A stretch of DNA of 64,000 bases from assembly GCA_963802205.1 (NCBI GenBank), contig CAWDHW010000007.1:1-64000 (forward strand), read 5' to 3'. The notes under the pieces are model-generated. The model worked only from the letters and a program-made list of their open reading frames with translations. It was not told the DNA's origin and did no database searches. Below, piece by piece: positions 37,935 to 50,252 of this stretch. The translations under genes were made by a program, and so were the position numbers. The stretch is from DYRB01 sp963802205 (GTDB lineage Bacteria > Pseudomonadota > Gammaproteobacteria > Chromatiales > Chromatiaceae). Within the stretch, counting starts at the first letter, position 1, and the number at the start of each line of letters is the position of its first letter.

Positions 37935-39055
37935 TTATGGACCACCCGGACCCTCTGTGGCCGCGGCGGCCCACCGACGCAGGGTAGCAAGGATGGGGGC
38001 TATGGCGGGCGGTTCCGGATCACCCGGCAGGAGCCGCACCAGCAGGCCCCGGTGAGAGGCATCGAGGATGAGGGGCTCGGCCCCGTCCGCGAGGCGGGCC
38101 GAGTCCAGGGTCACCACCCCGTCCCCCAGGCCATCGCCCATGCTGGACCACCAGTCCCTGAGACGGCGGCGCAGGTCGTCTGACCCCGCCTCGGCAGCGG
38201 CGGCATCAAGGCCGACAGAGAGGTCCGGCGGCGCCAGTAGCCGCCCTTGGATCGCCTGTAACGGCACAGCGCTCGGCCAGGGCCTGGCGTTCAGTGTCTT
38301 GAGGAAGTCGCTGCCCGGTCGCAGGTCGATCTTGGCCGCGCCTGTGCCGTCGCGCAGGGCGGCAAACAAGGAGAAGCGGCGCCCCTGGCCGGTGGGAAAC
38401 TGGTCCCGCAGTTCCAGCCAGACCCGAAGCCGCGCCCACTCCGACCCCTGGTTGGGGGTGCCAACGAGGATGACGCCGGACACCGCGGGCCCCAGGCCCA
38501 GCGGGGACTCCCCCACCGGGTGCCGCAGGCGGGACACAAAATCCCGGGCCACCAACCCGCCCATGCTGTGTCCGATCAGCACCACCGGACGGTCCGCCGG
38601 GAGATCGTCCCAACGCCCCGCAAGGTAGTCGGCGCTGCGGTCTATGCCCTGGTCATTGGGATAACGAAACTCCCAGACCTCGAAGCCAGCCCCCCCCAGG
38701 ACCGGGATCAGGTCATCCCAGATGCTGCCAGGCTCATCGAGCCCATGTACCAGCAGGACCCGAGGGCCTGTGGCCGCACCGGGTACGACCCGGGACTGAA
38801 CACCGTGCCACCCATCCTCCAGGGCCATCTCCTGGGGAAACCAGTCGCTCAGCCGCTCCTGGACCAGGACACGCAGCCTGCGCTCTTCGCGCGGGTGGCT
38901 CTCGGACCATCCGATCCAAAGCAGCCCCAAGACGACCACGAGGAGCACGCCCAGGGCCAGGAGCCATCGCCGGCCCAAGCCTGGGCTCCCTCGTCTGGCC
39001 TGGCCGGCCGCATCCTGGGTCAAGGGATGGCCCTGCCCCTGGCGGAATTCGTCAT
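37935..39055 (-). CDS. Membrane-anchored alpha/beta hydrolase (esterase), frame break near N-terminus
   Basis: An esterase-like hydrolase with one N-terminal membrane anchor ('RRWLLALGVLLVVVLGLLWI'). The nucleophile elbow is 'PVVLIGHSMGGLVARDFVS', the oxyanion region 'VLLVHGLDEPGSIWDDLI', and 'ILVGTPNQGSEWARL' follows. The C-terminal His is in 'ILDASHRGLL'. I place the start at the ATG at 39055, which overlaps the DUF3611 stop as ATGA ('MTNSARGRAIP'); one frame change near 39024 joins this to the main frame. The sequence after the anchor is intact to the stop at 37935. Substrate unknown. Confidence 0.78.
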
Positions 39056-39666
39056 TCCTGCGCGGCGGCGGGAAATTCGCTGGAGACCTGGGAGGTCCGG
39101 AACATGAGCCACAGGCTGAGTACCAGTGGCGGCCACTTCGGCGACCAGGGCGAGCATCAGGGCCATCAGGCTCACCAGATCGACCGCCGACACCCAACTG
39201 GCGGAGGTGCCTGCGACGGTCTGGATGGCCGGAATGCCCCCCTGGGGAGCGGAGAGGAATTAGAACAGGAGTTGCCCCACCTCGAGCCAGCATCACCAGC
39301 ATCGAGAAGAAGAGACCCACGCTGCTTGCCACCAGACCGATCCAGACCTTGCCCAGCACTGCCGACTCGGTGATGCTGGACTCGGGATCGGCGATGGTCC
39401 TGGCAAGGACTGTGTAGCGATGGAACCAATAGGTGGTGAAAAGGAGCATCAGCAGGCTGACGATGGTCAGGTATTCGACGATCGGCAAGTCCTGCACGCG
39501 GCCCCGTTGTCTGGCCGGAGAACACGAAGACATAGAACATCAACAGCACCGGGATCGAGCCAAGCACCACCTGGAGCCAGAAGCCGACCCGGCCGAGGCG
39601 TCTGAAGGTCGTCGCCAGATTGTCCAGTTTCGATGTGTGCAGACCTTCGATCATTCGCTTGAACAT
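39052..39666 (-). CDS. DUF3611 membrane protein (frame breaks)
   Basis: A four-helix membrane protein of the DUF3611 family, best known from cyanobacteria and plastids. It starts at 39666 ('MFKRMIEGLHTSKLDNLATT'), with 'FRRLGRVGFWLQVVLGSIPV' in helix 1, then in another frame 'PIVEYLTIVSLLMLLFTTYW', 'FHRYTVLARTIADPESSIT' and 'GKVWIGLVASSVGLFFSMLV'. A third frame carries 'VAGTSASWVSAVDLVSLMAL' and the end 'LWLMFRTSQVSSEFPAAAQE'. Breaks lie near 39510, 39260 and 39115. Its stop overlaps the esterase start, so the two probably form an operon. Function is unknown. Confidence 0.8.
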
Positions 39667-40124
39667 AGTCGCTTTCGCCTCGACCGCGGACTGCGGTTCT
39701 CCAGGGTTATCGGTCAAATCTGCGTCCGGGTACGGCGGCCAAGGCGGCGGGCCTCTGGCCGCGTGCCGCCGATAGCGCCAGGGTGAGCCTTGGGATCGGA
39801 TGGCAGGGCCTGGGGCCGAGGGGCCGGCGGCGGCGCTCCAAGGCCAGGTGGGCCCCGGCGTCCAAGTCCAGTGCCCGGGCAGCGCTGCCCAACTACCCTC
39901 GGCATTGTCCCCGGACACCTTTGGGGTTGCAACGACCTGGATGGGGACCCGGAAGCCCCGACCCGGAGAATATCCGACGGCCATTGGACGCGCACGCGGC
40001 CCCGGTTCTGGTACCCTCTGGGCCGCCCCGTCAACCTGGCGCGGCCTTGGCCGGCGATGTCCTGCCCCCCGATGCGCCGTCTTATCCGGACGGCCGAACC
40101 CTAAGACCACCCGCGAGGGTCCAC
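39667..40124. other. Intergenic region between DUF3611 and Ca2+/H+ antiporter genes
   Basis: This 458-base stretch contains the divergent promoters for the DUF3611 gene (minus) and the cation antiporter (plus). I see no conserved reading frame, palindrome or RNA gene in it; open frames here have the composition of non-coding GC-rich sequence. Confidence 0.4.
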
Positions 40125-41192
40125 ATGCCACTCTGGTCCTGGCTATTTCCGACTACGGCGGCCGGCCTCCTGGCCGCCCTGTTGACGGTGCCGTCGGGGG
40201 CACTCCTGGTGGCGGCCTGCGTAGTCGCGCTGATCGGTACCGTGATTGCCTCGGTACACCATGCCGAAGTGGTGGCCCACCGCGTCGGCGAACCCTTCGG
40301 CACCCTGGTGCTGGCGGTCGCCGTCACGGTGATCGAGGTCGCTCTGATCGTCAGCGTCATGCTTGCCGGCGGCCCGGACAAGGCGGGGCTGGCGCGTGAC
40401 ACCATCTTTGCCGCCGTGATGATCATCGTCAACGGCGTCGTCGGCCTCTCGGTACTGTTGGGCGCCTTGGCGCACGGCGAGCAGTCGTTCCGCATCGAGG
40501 GCTCCGGGCCGGCCCTGGCGGCCTTGGTCACGCTGGCGACCTTATCGCTGGTGCTGCCCACCCTGACCACCAGTTCCTCGGGTCCTACCTACTCCGAGGC
40601 CCAGTTGCTGTTTGCCGCGCTGGTCTCCTTCGTCCTGTGGGCCCTGTATGTGTTCGTGCAGACGGTGCGGCACCGCGATTACTTTCTGCCTGCCGATGAT
40701 CGCGCGGGGGACGAGGCACAGGCCGAGGGGCCCTCGCTGAGGCTGGCCTGGGCGAGCTTCGGTCTGCTGCTGGTCTCGCTGGTCGGCGTGGTCGGGCTGA
40801 CCAAGGCGCTGTCGCCGAGCATCGAAGGTGCACTCGCCGTCGCGCACGCCCCCAAGGCCGTCGTCGGGATCCTGATCGCGCTGCTGGTGCTGCTGCCCGA
40901 GTCCCTGGCCGCGGTCCGCCATGCGCGTGCCAACCGCCTCCAGATCAGCATGAATCTCGCGCTTGGCTCGGCATTGGCCAGCATCGGATTGACCATCCCC
41001 GCGGTGGCGTTGGTCGCAATCTGGCTGGATCTGCATCTGGTCCTTGGTTTGGGGCCCAAGGACATGGTGCTTTTGGCGCTGAGCTTCCTGGTCGGGACCA
41101 TCACCCTGAGCAGCGGTCGCACGACCCTGATGCAGGGTGCCGTACATTTGGTGATCTTTGCCGTCTTCGTCTTCCTGGCATTCGTACCCTGA
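40125..41192 (+). CDS. chaA: Ca2+/H+ (ChaA/Y4hA-type) cation exchanger
   Basis: An inner-membrane calcium/cation-proton exchanger of the CaCA superfamily. The two family repeats are seen as 'RVGEPFGTLVLAVAVTVIEV' (with the catalytic Glu in 'VIEVAL') and, in the second half, 'LIALLVLLPESLAAVRHARA' (helix-7 Glu in 'LPES'), each followed by the long hydrophobic helix. Length 355 aa agrees with ChaA. The start at 40125 ('MPLWSWLFPTTAAGLLAALL') is at the first helix; the frame also extends upstream without a start I trust. The frame is intact. Confidence 0.88.
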   Translation: MPLWSWLFPTTAAGLLAALLTVPSGALLVAACVVALIGTVIASVHHAEVVAHRVGEPFGTLVLAVAVTVIEVALIVSVMLAGGPDKAGLARDTIFAAVMIIVNGVVGLSVLLGALAHGEQSFRIEGSGPALAALVTLATLSLVLPTLTTSSSGPTYSEAQLLFAALVSFVLWALYVFVQTVRHRDYFLPADDRAGDEAQAEGPSLRLAWASFGLLLVSLVGVVGLTKALSPSIEGALAVAHAPKAVVGILIALLVLLPESLAAVRHARANRLQISMNLALGSALASIGLTIPAVALVAIWLDLHLVLGLGPKDMVLLALSFLVGTITLSSGRTTLMQGAVHLVIFAVFVFLAFVP

Positions 41193-41327
41193 TTTATTGA
41201 GCGGCAGCCACGCCGACCCCAGCGAGCACGGCGAAGGTCGGCATGGGCCCTGGCTCCACCCGCCACCGCTCGCGGCCCGTGCCGAGGCCACGTATAGGGG
41301 CAAATCAAAAGGCCTGTCTGCGTTGGG

Positions 41328-41402
41328 TGTAGGTCGGACTTTAGTCCGCCGGACATCGCGTATCCACCGAGCAGCACCGTCGGGCTGAAGCCCGACCTAC
41401 AC
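41328..41402. repeat. Palindromic intergenic repeat (TGTAGGTCGG type)
   Basis: The arms 'tgtaggtcgg' and 'ccgacctaca' at the two ends are complementary, with further pairing inside ('actttagtccg' against 'cgggctgaagc'). It resembles the element at 6650-6733 in its outer sequence but is a different copy type. It is the main feature of the 41193-41702 gap. Confidence 0.7.
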
Positions 41403-41539
41403 TCCGGGGCGGCCTGCGGCGCAAGGGCACAACACCAAACCCAGACATAGCCAATCAAAGCGAGGGTGGCTCAACGACATCGATCGCATACCAACATGGC
41501 ACTCTGAGGGCTTCCCCGGAAATACGCAGCGGTTTGGCG

Positions 41540-41579
41540 TCAGGGCGGCATTTCAAATGGTTTGGAAACGCCGCCCTGA
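41540..41579. terminator. Hairpin between the Ca2+/H+ antiporter and katG
   Basis: A 10-base perfect stem (tcagggcggc / gccgccctga) spans a 20-base loop and is followed by 'tttctta'. It lies downstream of both convergent genes and could terminate either, the T-rich side favouring the plus strand. Nothing else in 41193-41702 is recognisable apart from the palindrome at 41328-41402. Confidence 0.5.
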
Positions 41580-41702
41580 TTTCTTACGCACGGTCTCCGC
41601 AGGACTGCATTGGGGTTGCATAGCCCCTACCGGGTTCCAATCGCCAAACGCTCGGTCGTGGCTACGCCCTGCAAGTCCCGATAGAGAACCGTTCGACCAA
41701 CA

Positions 41703-44428
<2,726 letters not shown>

Positions 44429-45292
44429 ATGGGCGCACAGATCCTGGACGGCAAGGCAATCGCGGCGAATATCCGCACCACCATCAAGGGACAAGTCGAG
44501 GCCATGGCAGGCCAAGGCCATCGGCCCCCTGGGCTCGCCGTGGTACTGATCGGGGCCAATCCTGCGTCGCAGGTTTATGTGCGGAACAAGCGCAAGGCGT
44601 GCGTCGAGGTGGGCTTTTACTCCGAGCTGCACGATCTCCCCGCTGAGACCCGCCAGGAGGCCCTGCTGGACCTGATCGACAGCCTCAACGCCCAGTCGAA
44701 CATCGACGGCATCCTGGTCCAGCTCCCACTGCCGAAGCACATCGACGAGGAGGCGATCATCGAGCGCATCCTCCCCACCAAGGACGTGGACGGCTTCCAC
44801 CCCTACAACGTAGGCCGGCTAGCCCTGCGTATGCCGCTGCTGCGCCCCTGCACGCCCAAGGGGGTAATGACCATGCTGGAGCGCACCGGACGGCCACTGG
44901 AGGGCCTGGACGCGGTCATCATCGGGCAGTCCAACATCGTCGGGCGCCCCATGGCCCTGGAGTTGCTGGCGGCACGCTGCACCGTCACGGTCTGCCACAG
45001 TCGCACCAAGGACCTGGCGGCAAAGGCCCGCGGGGCCGACGTGCTGGTGGCGGCTGTCGGTCGTCCGCGTTTCGTCCCCGGGGACTGGGTGAAGCAGGGC
45101 GCCATGGTGATCGACGTGGGGATCAACCGCCTGGAGGACGGGAGCCTGGTGGGGGATCTGGACTATGCACCCTGTCGCGAGCGGGCCTCCTGGATCACTC
45201 CGGTCCCGGGGGGCGTCGGCCCCATGACCATCGCGAGCCTTTTGGAGAACACGGTGCAGGCGGCGCAATTGCACGCCGCTGGCGCTGCCTGA
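44429..45292 (+). CDS. folD: Methylenetetrahydrofolate dehydrogenase/cyclohydrolase
   Basis: A bifunctional cytoplasmic enzyme of one-carbon metabolism (5,10-methylene-THF to 10-formyl-THF, NADP-linked). Catalytic Lys in '[16 protein letters not shown]', Gln in '[14 protein letters not shown]', Asp in '[14 protein letters not shown]', the nucleotide-binding '[18 protein letters not shown]' and the C-terminal signature '[19 protein letters not shown]' are all present. Length 287 aa is usual. The start at 44429 is chosen because '[16 protein letters not shown]' matches the family N-terminus. The frame is intact. Confidence 0.96.
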   Translation: MGAQILDGKAIAANIRTTIKGQVEAMAGQGHRPPGLAVVLIGANPASQVYVRNKRKACVEVGFYSELHDLPAETRQEALLDLIDSLNAQSNIDGILVQLPLPKHIDEEAIIERILPTKDVDGFHPYNVGRLALRMPLLRPCTPKGVMTMLERTGRPLEGLDAVIIGQSNIVGRPMALELLAARCTVTVCHSRTKDLAAKARGADVLVAAVGRPRFVPGDWVKQGAMVIDVGINRLEDGSLVGDLDYAPCRERASWITPVPGGVGPMTIASLLENTVQAAQLHAAGAA

Positions 45293-45892
45293 CCAACCCG
45301 GCGCATTCGTCGCTGCCCTCCAGGTGATGGTGCATGTCCTCGTCACCGCCGAAGCACCTACCGCTGGAATTGGCCCGCTAGGTCGTGCCGAATCCCGTCC
45401 TGGCGGGCATGGTCACGACCGACGCGGCGTGGCCCCGCAGTACCTATCGTGCCACGGTCTGCCTGACGTCCATTCGGCTTAGCTGGCGACCAACGGGGTG
45501 CTCAGCCAGCTCGGTGGGGACCGCCGCCAAGCGCAGACCGGCGATGCCACCTTCAAGGACGGTTCTTGGGAAGGCCCCCGCTTGAGATCCATGGGTCGCT
45601 GGATACAGCCGTGCCTGCGCGCCGCCCCCATAAGCGACTATCCCCGCCCAGCAATTCCCTATTTAACTGCCAGGGATTTATCCCTTGTCTGCCACCCATA
45701 GCGGGACTACCCTCGTTACACGCTTCGACATGGGAAGGTTGGATTTCCTATACCTTACCCCTCCCTTATCCCCCCTACCTTTTCGCGACGCAGACGGTTT
45801 CCTGCGAGGCCAGGCTGCTGGAAGGGCGTCGGATTCGTCGATGCACCGACGGGCATCCTCCGCCGAACAGCCGCAAAACGAGCCAGAACAAT
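45293..45892. other. Non-coding transition before the AT-richer island
   Basis: 600 bases between folD and the di-heme protein. The first half is GC-rich with no conserved frame. From about 45660 the composition shifts to AT-richer. The reading frame of the di-heme gene is open upstream of its ATG to about 45566, but this part has no signal-peptide character. No repeat or RNA is seen. Confidence 0.35.
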
Positions 45893-48800
45893 ATGAAGAA
45901 CCCAACTAGGACCAGCCTCGTTGCCGTGGCTGTGACGCTCTTTGCAGCGTCCGCTGATGCGGAAAGAGTGGAGTTCAAAGCGAAGCTCACAGAAGCCGCT
46001 GAACGCTCACAAGTGGATATCGACCCAGAAAGGATGCTCAAGATAGTGTCCAATTTCGACAGAAGGGATACTGACGGAGACGGTATCCCCGATATGCGGG
46101 ACTCCGATATCGACGGAGACGGAATTGTGAATAGAGAAGACCCCACCCCTTACGGTGGGTTCCTCCGCAGCGCTCCGCCGCGCCTGGTCAAGTTCTACTA
46201 TGACCCAAAGGAAGGGAAGCTAACCTGCAATGGGACGGAGAAGGAGGAGAAAGTGCCCACCTCTTGTCCGTTCGATGAGGCGGGAAGCCTGCGCATAAGC
46301 AGAACGGGTTGGCAGGGTGGTACGGCCCTACTCACCGAAAACGGCAACATCACCGGCGGGTGCCGCGAATCGCTTATCCCTGGAGCCAAAGACGAATACA
46401 ACCTGGTCAATGTCTGTAGGCCGAATGACGGCGGAGCGCGCCAGGACGCAACCGGGAAAAGGCTCGTGGACGAGTGGTTCACAGATCTGCCCTGGCACCA
46501 AAAGCTCAGCACCTTGCACAGCAACCTTATCGACATACCATTTGTAATGCCATTCGACGCTCTGCCGCGAGAGGTATGCCCTTCAGCGGTTACGCCGACA
46601 GAGAAAGCACGCTGCATGTTGCAATACGGCATCGTCAACGTCATGGCCATGCATCGAACCGACACACTCTATAAGCCCGGTGAAACCCCCGAGGGGCAGG
46701 ATTGCCAGGGCAATGCCTGTGTAGAAGTAAAGCTCGAAGTGCAACGTGTTCACACGCTCACAGACGATCCCCTGGGTTACGACGCCGATATAATCCGCAA
46801 CAATGCCTACAGTTACGGCGATCCCAAGGCCCCAACCAGGGTGCCAAGCCTTGGCTTTGCCATAACCGAGGCAACGATTTTTGCGCCTTGGCGGCCCTGG
46901 TACACCGGCCATTACTGCGCCGCCTATCAGGATAATGTCACCGACTCGGTGTGTTACGAGGATTATTTCACCACCCAATTGCAGGCGGCGGCGGACACCG
47001 CAGCGAATAAATTTTGGCTGAAAGATTACCCGGCCTTATTCATCCCCCCGGGTACGGAACCGGGCTATACCCGGTACTGCCAAAGCGGCAAAGTTTCTTG
47101 TTCGATGTTTCTCGGAAAGGTCGATTGGCTGAAAGCAGCGACGGAACCGCAAGTCGTCGGCTGCGACAAGAATCCCCCTGCCCCTGGCGCGGACCCCCTG
47201 TCGACTTGCCAGGACGAGATCATGGCAAAGACCAAAAGACTCGACGACCAGTTCAACGACTCAATAGCCAAATTTGCCGATATTGGTCGCTACCCCTGGG
47301 CGGAAACCCCTGTAGAGGACCTGGGCACTGCCATCGCCACAAATCCCTTTATCGGGTACTACGAGTTGACGAGATTCAGCAACAACGGTGGCGGCGACAT
47401 TCCCTCGTCACTGTTCAAGGCACCACGGTATGTGTTGCCAAAACAATGCACCAGAATGGATTTTCGAAATGCAAGCCAGGGTGACGGCGAGGGCATCGAG
47501 CATTTGAAGGACTGTGCCATTAATTTCGAAATTCACACCAGTGGCTTCCACGAAATCTGGAAAGAACTCTACGGAGGGGAGACGCAGAATCTCAATGTGG
47601 AAGAGATCGATAAGGTCTTACCTGGCTTTGCCGCGAACCAATACGGCCGCACTATGTTCATGTTCGCCGGCGTGGCGGAACAGAAGATACCCGTATCCTT
47701 CAAGCTACTCGATGATGGCATGTCGATTCATGACAAGATGTATGGATCGAGCATGTATACTCAATACTTACCCCTGGTAAATCCGGACGATCTTACCCTC
47801 AAAAGTAAGTCTTATGGGAATGATTTCTGGCATGCCTTTTTCATGAGTAACCACATGAACCAGGACCCTGATCACTTTATCCGTGGCATCCGCGGCCGAA
47901 CATTGTGGCACAACGAATACCGTTCCAACGTCATGTATAAGTCAGGAGCGGTCGAACACAAAGATATTGGAACTCCGTTTGAAGGTATATTAGGACATGT
48001 CGACTTTCCAGCAGGATTTCAGGTTGCAAACCACCAGTCGCCATTCCATGGGAACACCTGTGATTCGTGTCATATCAGAAATGGTAGCGGAATCCCGCTG
48101 ATGCCAAATGGCGAACTAGCCCAGATCCATATAGACAGAGGCATGAATGCCGATTTCGATATCAGCAAGCAGCGTGACTATACTTACACCAATCAGGAAT
48201 TACCATCTATGAAGATGGTGTTATTCGATCTGAAAGCCGTATCCGAGCGCTTCGAGCAATGCGACGCCAACGACCACACGACACCCAAGACTACCGAGCA
48301 CTTACGTGATCGGTCTTACACCAACAGGATCATGAACTTCTACGGTAATAGCTTTCACGTCAATCAGGATGACAAGTTGCCTACGTATACAATGGCGTAT
48401 GTTCCTATCACGGACGATAGCGGCTTTGAAATTGTGGACAAGACCCCACGTCAGCCGCTCGGTAGCATGGCCTATCAGCCACAGAGAGTCGATATCTCCA
48501 AAATCGATACCGGTACTCTGTGCAATGAGATCGCAGACAAGCCCGCCGACGTCGGCAGCGCCAGTTGGCCCGTGAGCTGCATGGACGTATCGGGAGACGC
48601 AATTTCTCGGGCTATTGCCGACGGCGAAATTGGGTTCCTGCATTTATTGGGGCGCCGACTGGGGAATACGCCTCTGATTGAAATGATTCCGGACCGCGCG
48701 ATTATGGATACACAGCGGGCGCAGCGCGACGCTACAACGGGCATCGGGTATCCGGGCTGCTACGCGCTCGCGGCGGGGACGAGAGTGGGCAGCGGTGGGG

Positions 48801-49726
48801 CAACAAATTATCGGAGCTGCGCGTCCGGGCGATTCGGACGGACCAGTAACGATTGTTACATCAGTCGATGGGGCTGGATGGGCGACCGCGCATCCCTGGA
48901 GGACCAGGTCGCTAATGCCGCGAGCGTCGAAATGAATATAACCTCTAAGGAAGGGTACGGCGACGTTCACCCGAACCCAACGAGGCAGGACCAGCTGGTC
49001 CGGTACAATCAGACGCTCTGCGGCCCGGCAGATGCCAGCTGTAAGCACAGTGAGGCGAACTCCGACATTACGGAGCAGGAAGTCAAAGACATGGCAACCT
49101 ACCAACGCTGGATTGGTATTCCACAACGGTCTGAATACCAGGTATCCAGCGAGACTGTTCAGCGTGGTGAGAAGATTTTCAATGATCTGGGTTGTAGCAA
49201 TTGCCACGTCATTGGCAAGATTGCTTTTGTCGGCGACGATAATATGTTGCCGGATGAGGAAAGGAATAACTTGAAAGGATTGCAGCTACGCTCGGGTGGG
49301 GAGCCTGATTACCCCTTCGTTTCGTATCTTGGCACGGATTTGTTGCTGCATGATATGGGGTATTTGTCGCAAGTGGCGAAGTCGCCAGGCAGTCAAACGA
49401 TCCGCAACAGCAATGGGACGGTAAAGGATGGATATAGATCTTATGTACAGCGCATACGAACGCCGGCGTTGAAAGGTCTTCGGTTTAACCGGTTTGTGAC
49501 CGACTCGAATCACAACACGGAAATGCCTCTAGCGAAAGACGTGCCTGCGGAAAGCATCATTCCCGGCTGTGATTTTTTGTTACACGATGGTAGGGCGTGC
49601 GACGCAATTGAAGCAACTTATCTTCACGATGGCCCGGCCGTCAGGCAATTGGGGATGATCGAAGCGCTGAATAAGATGCCAGCGACGCAATTGCAGGACT
49701 TGCGCGCATTTCTGTATTCTCTATAG
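45893..49726 (+). CDS. Large secreted di-heme (DUF1111-like) oxidoreductase with Ca-binding N-terminus
   Basis: A 1277-residue exported protein. It starts at 45893 with signal 'LVAVAVTLFAASADA'. Residues about 59-86 form a type-3-thrombospondin/dockerin-like calcium-binding run ('DTDGDGIPDMRDSDIDGDGI'). About 600 residues rich in Cys and aromatic residues then have no domain I recognise. From about residue 700 it matches di-heme oxidoreductases: heme-binding CxxCH at 723 ('GNTCDSCHIRNGSG') and at 1101 ('LGCSNCHVIGKI'), then 'LGTDLLLHDMGYLSQV', 'SYVQRIRTPALKGLRFNRF' and the end 'LQDLRAFLYSL'. Usual family members are 400-500 aa. The base composition is AT-richer than the window, suggesting transfer. 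The frame is intact over 3.8 kb. Confidence 0.8.
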   Translation: MKNPTRTSLVAVAVTLFAASADAERVEFKAKLTEAAERSQVDIDPERMLKIVSNFDRRDTDGDGIPDMRDSDIDGDGIVNREDPTPYGGFLRSAPPRLVKFYYDPKEGKLTCNGTEKEEKVPTSCPFDEAGSLRISRTGWQGGTALLTENGNITGGCRESLIPGAKDEYNLVNVCRPNDGGARQDATGKRLVDEWFTDLPWHQKLSTLHSNLIDIPFVMPFDALPREVCPSAVTPTEKARCMLQYGIVNVMAMHRTDTLYKPGETPEGQDCQGNACVEVKLEVQRVHTLTDDPLGYDADIIRNNAYSYGDPKAPTRVPSLGFAITEATIFAPWRPWYTGHYCAAYQDNVTDSVCYEDYFTTQLQAAADTAANKFWLKDYPALFIPPGTEPGYTRYCQSGKVSCSMFLGKVDWLKAATEPQVVGCDKNPPAPGADPLSTCQDEIMAKTKRLDDQFNDSIAKFADIGRYPWAETPVEDLGTAIATNPFIGYYELTRFSNNGGGDIPSSLFKAPRYVLPKQCTRMDFRNASQGDGEGIEHLKDCAINFEIHTSGFHEIWKELYGGETQNLNVEEIDKVLPGFAANQYGRTMFMFAGVAEQKIPVSFKLLDDGMSIHDKMYGSSMYTQYLPLVNPDDLTLKSKSYGNDFWHAFFMSNHMNQDPDHFIRGIRGRTLWHNEYRSNVMYKSGAVEHKDIGTPFEGILGHVDFPAGFQVANHQSPFHGNTCDSCHIRNGSGIPLMPNGELAQIHIDRGMNADFDISKQRDYTYTNQELPSMKMVLFDLKAVSERFEQCDANDHTTPKTTEHLRDRSYTNRIMNFYGNSFHVNQDDKLPTYTMAYVPITDDSGFEIVDKTPRQPLGSMAYQPQRVDISKIDTGTLCNEIADKPADVGSASWPVSCMDVSGDAISRAIADGEIGFLHLLGRRLGNTPLIEMIPDRAIMDTQRAQRDATTGIGYPGCYALAAGTRVGSGGATNYRSCASGRFGRTSNDCYISRWGWMGDRASLEDQVANAASVEMNITSKEGYGDVHPNPTRQDQLVRYNQTLCGPADASCKHSEANSDITEQEVKDMATYQRWIGIPQRSEYQVSSETVQRGEKIFNDLGCSNCHVIGKIAFVGDDNMLPDEERNNLKGLQLRSGGEPDYPFVSYLGTDLLLHDMGYLSQVAKSPGSQTIRNSNGTVKDGYRSYVQRIRTPALKGLRFNRFVTDSNHNTEMPLAKDVPAESIIPGCDFLLHDGRACDAIEATYLHDGPAVRQLGMIEALNKMPATQLQDLRAFLYSL

Positions 49727-50081
49727 GTGGCGCTAGCTCGCAGATTATTTCACTGCGGAATTCCCACACTTTGTCGCGGTGCGCGCGACCGGGTTTTCCG
49801 CATTGAGGGCCACGCGGTGGGGTACCGGTGGAAGACGGCGCCATGCAGGAAACGCTGATGCACTGGTGCACACAACGACCAATGCCTCGACACGCTACAC
49901 CCGTTGCGCTAATCGGCCACCTTCTCAGGCACCTCAGAACGGCGGGGCCGCACCCGCGGCCCCGCTTAACCGCTTTGAGCGGCTCATGAAGTTAAGTGCT
50001 CCGGCTTGGCCGCGGGATTGTTACTGACCTGCGGTCGGAGTCGCCAGCATTAGCCAAGTCGCGCTGCACCGCCCTAGGCAC
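49727..50081. other. Intergenic region downstream of the di-heme gene
   Basis: Contains a strong GC hairpin at 49942-49965 (described separately) and otherwise no frame I can support. Its 3' part ends at the five-hairpin repeat copy B at 50082. Length 355 bases. Confidence 0.4.
49942..49965. terminator. Perfect GC hairpin downstream of the di-heme gene
   Basis: A 10-base perfect stem (gcggggccgc / gcggccccgc) with a 4-base loop. It could stop transcription from the di-heme gene or from the convergent protease gene; no T-run follows. Confidence 0.45.
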
Positions 50082-50239
50082 CTAGGGAAGCGCTGATTAA
50101 AGCGCTTCCCGTGCGGGGCAGGGATGCCCCGCCATTTTCAACGGCTGTAAGCGGTTGAAAATGGAGCGCCCCGGGAGTCGCGCCTCGCGGGGCGCGAGCT
50201 GGTTAAAGCCAAGGATGGCTTTAACCAGCGTCTCCCTAG
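50082..50239. repeat. Five-hairpin structured repeat, copy B
   Basis: A 158-base copy of the element at 11658-11819, also bounded by CTAG at each end. It keeps the same order of five hairpins and the same loops (agggat, tcgcgc, aggat), but stem bases differ: the second stem is cggggc/gccccg instead of ctgggcc/ggcccag, the fourth gcgccccg.../...cggggcgc instead of gcacttcg.../...cgaagtgc, and the fifth ctggttaaagcca/tggctttaaccag instead of ctgattaaatgcc/ggcatttaatcag. It ends 13 bases from the protease stop. Confidence 0.85.
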
Positions 50240-50252
50240 ACTTCGGAAACCC

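Noticed and set aside
45893..49726. A third heme site in the di-heme protein
   Set aside because: Other Cys pairs (such as C-x4-C near residue 270) lack the following His; only two CxxCH motifs exist.
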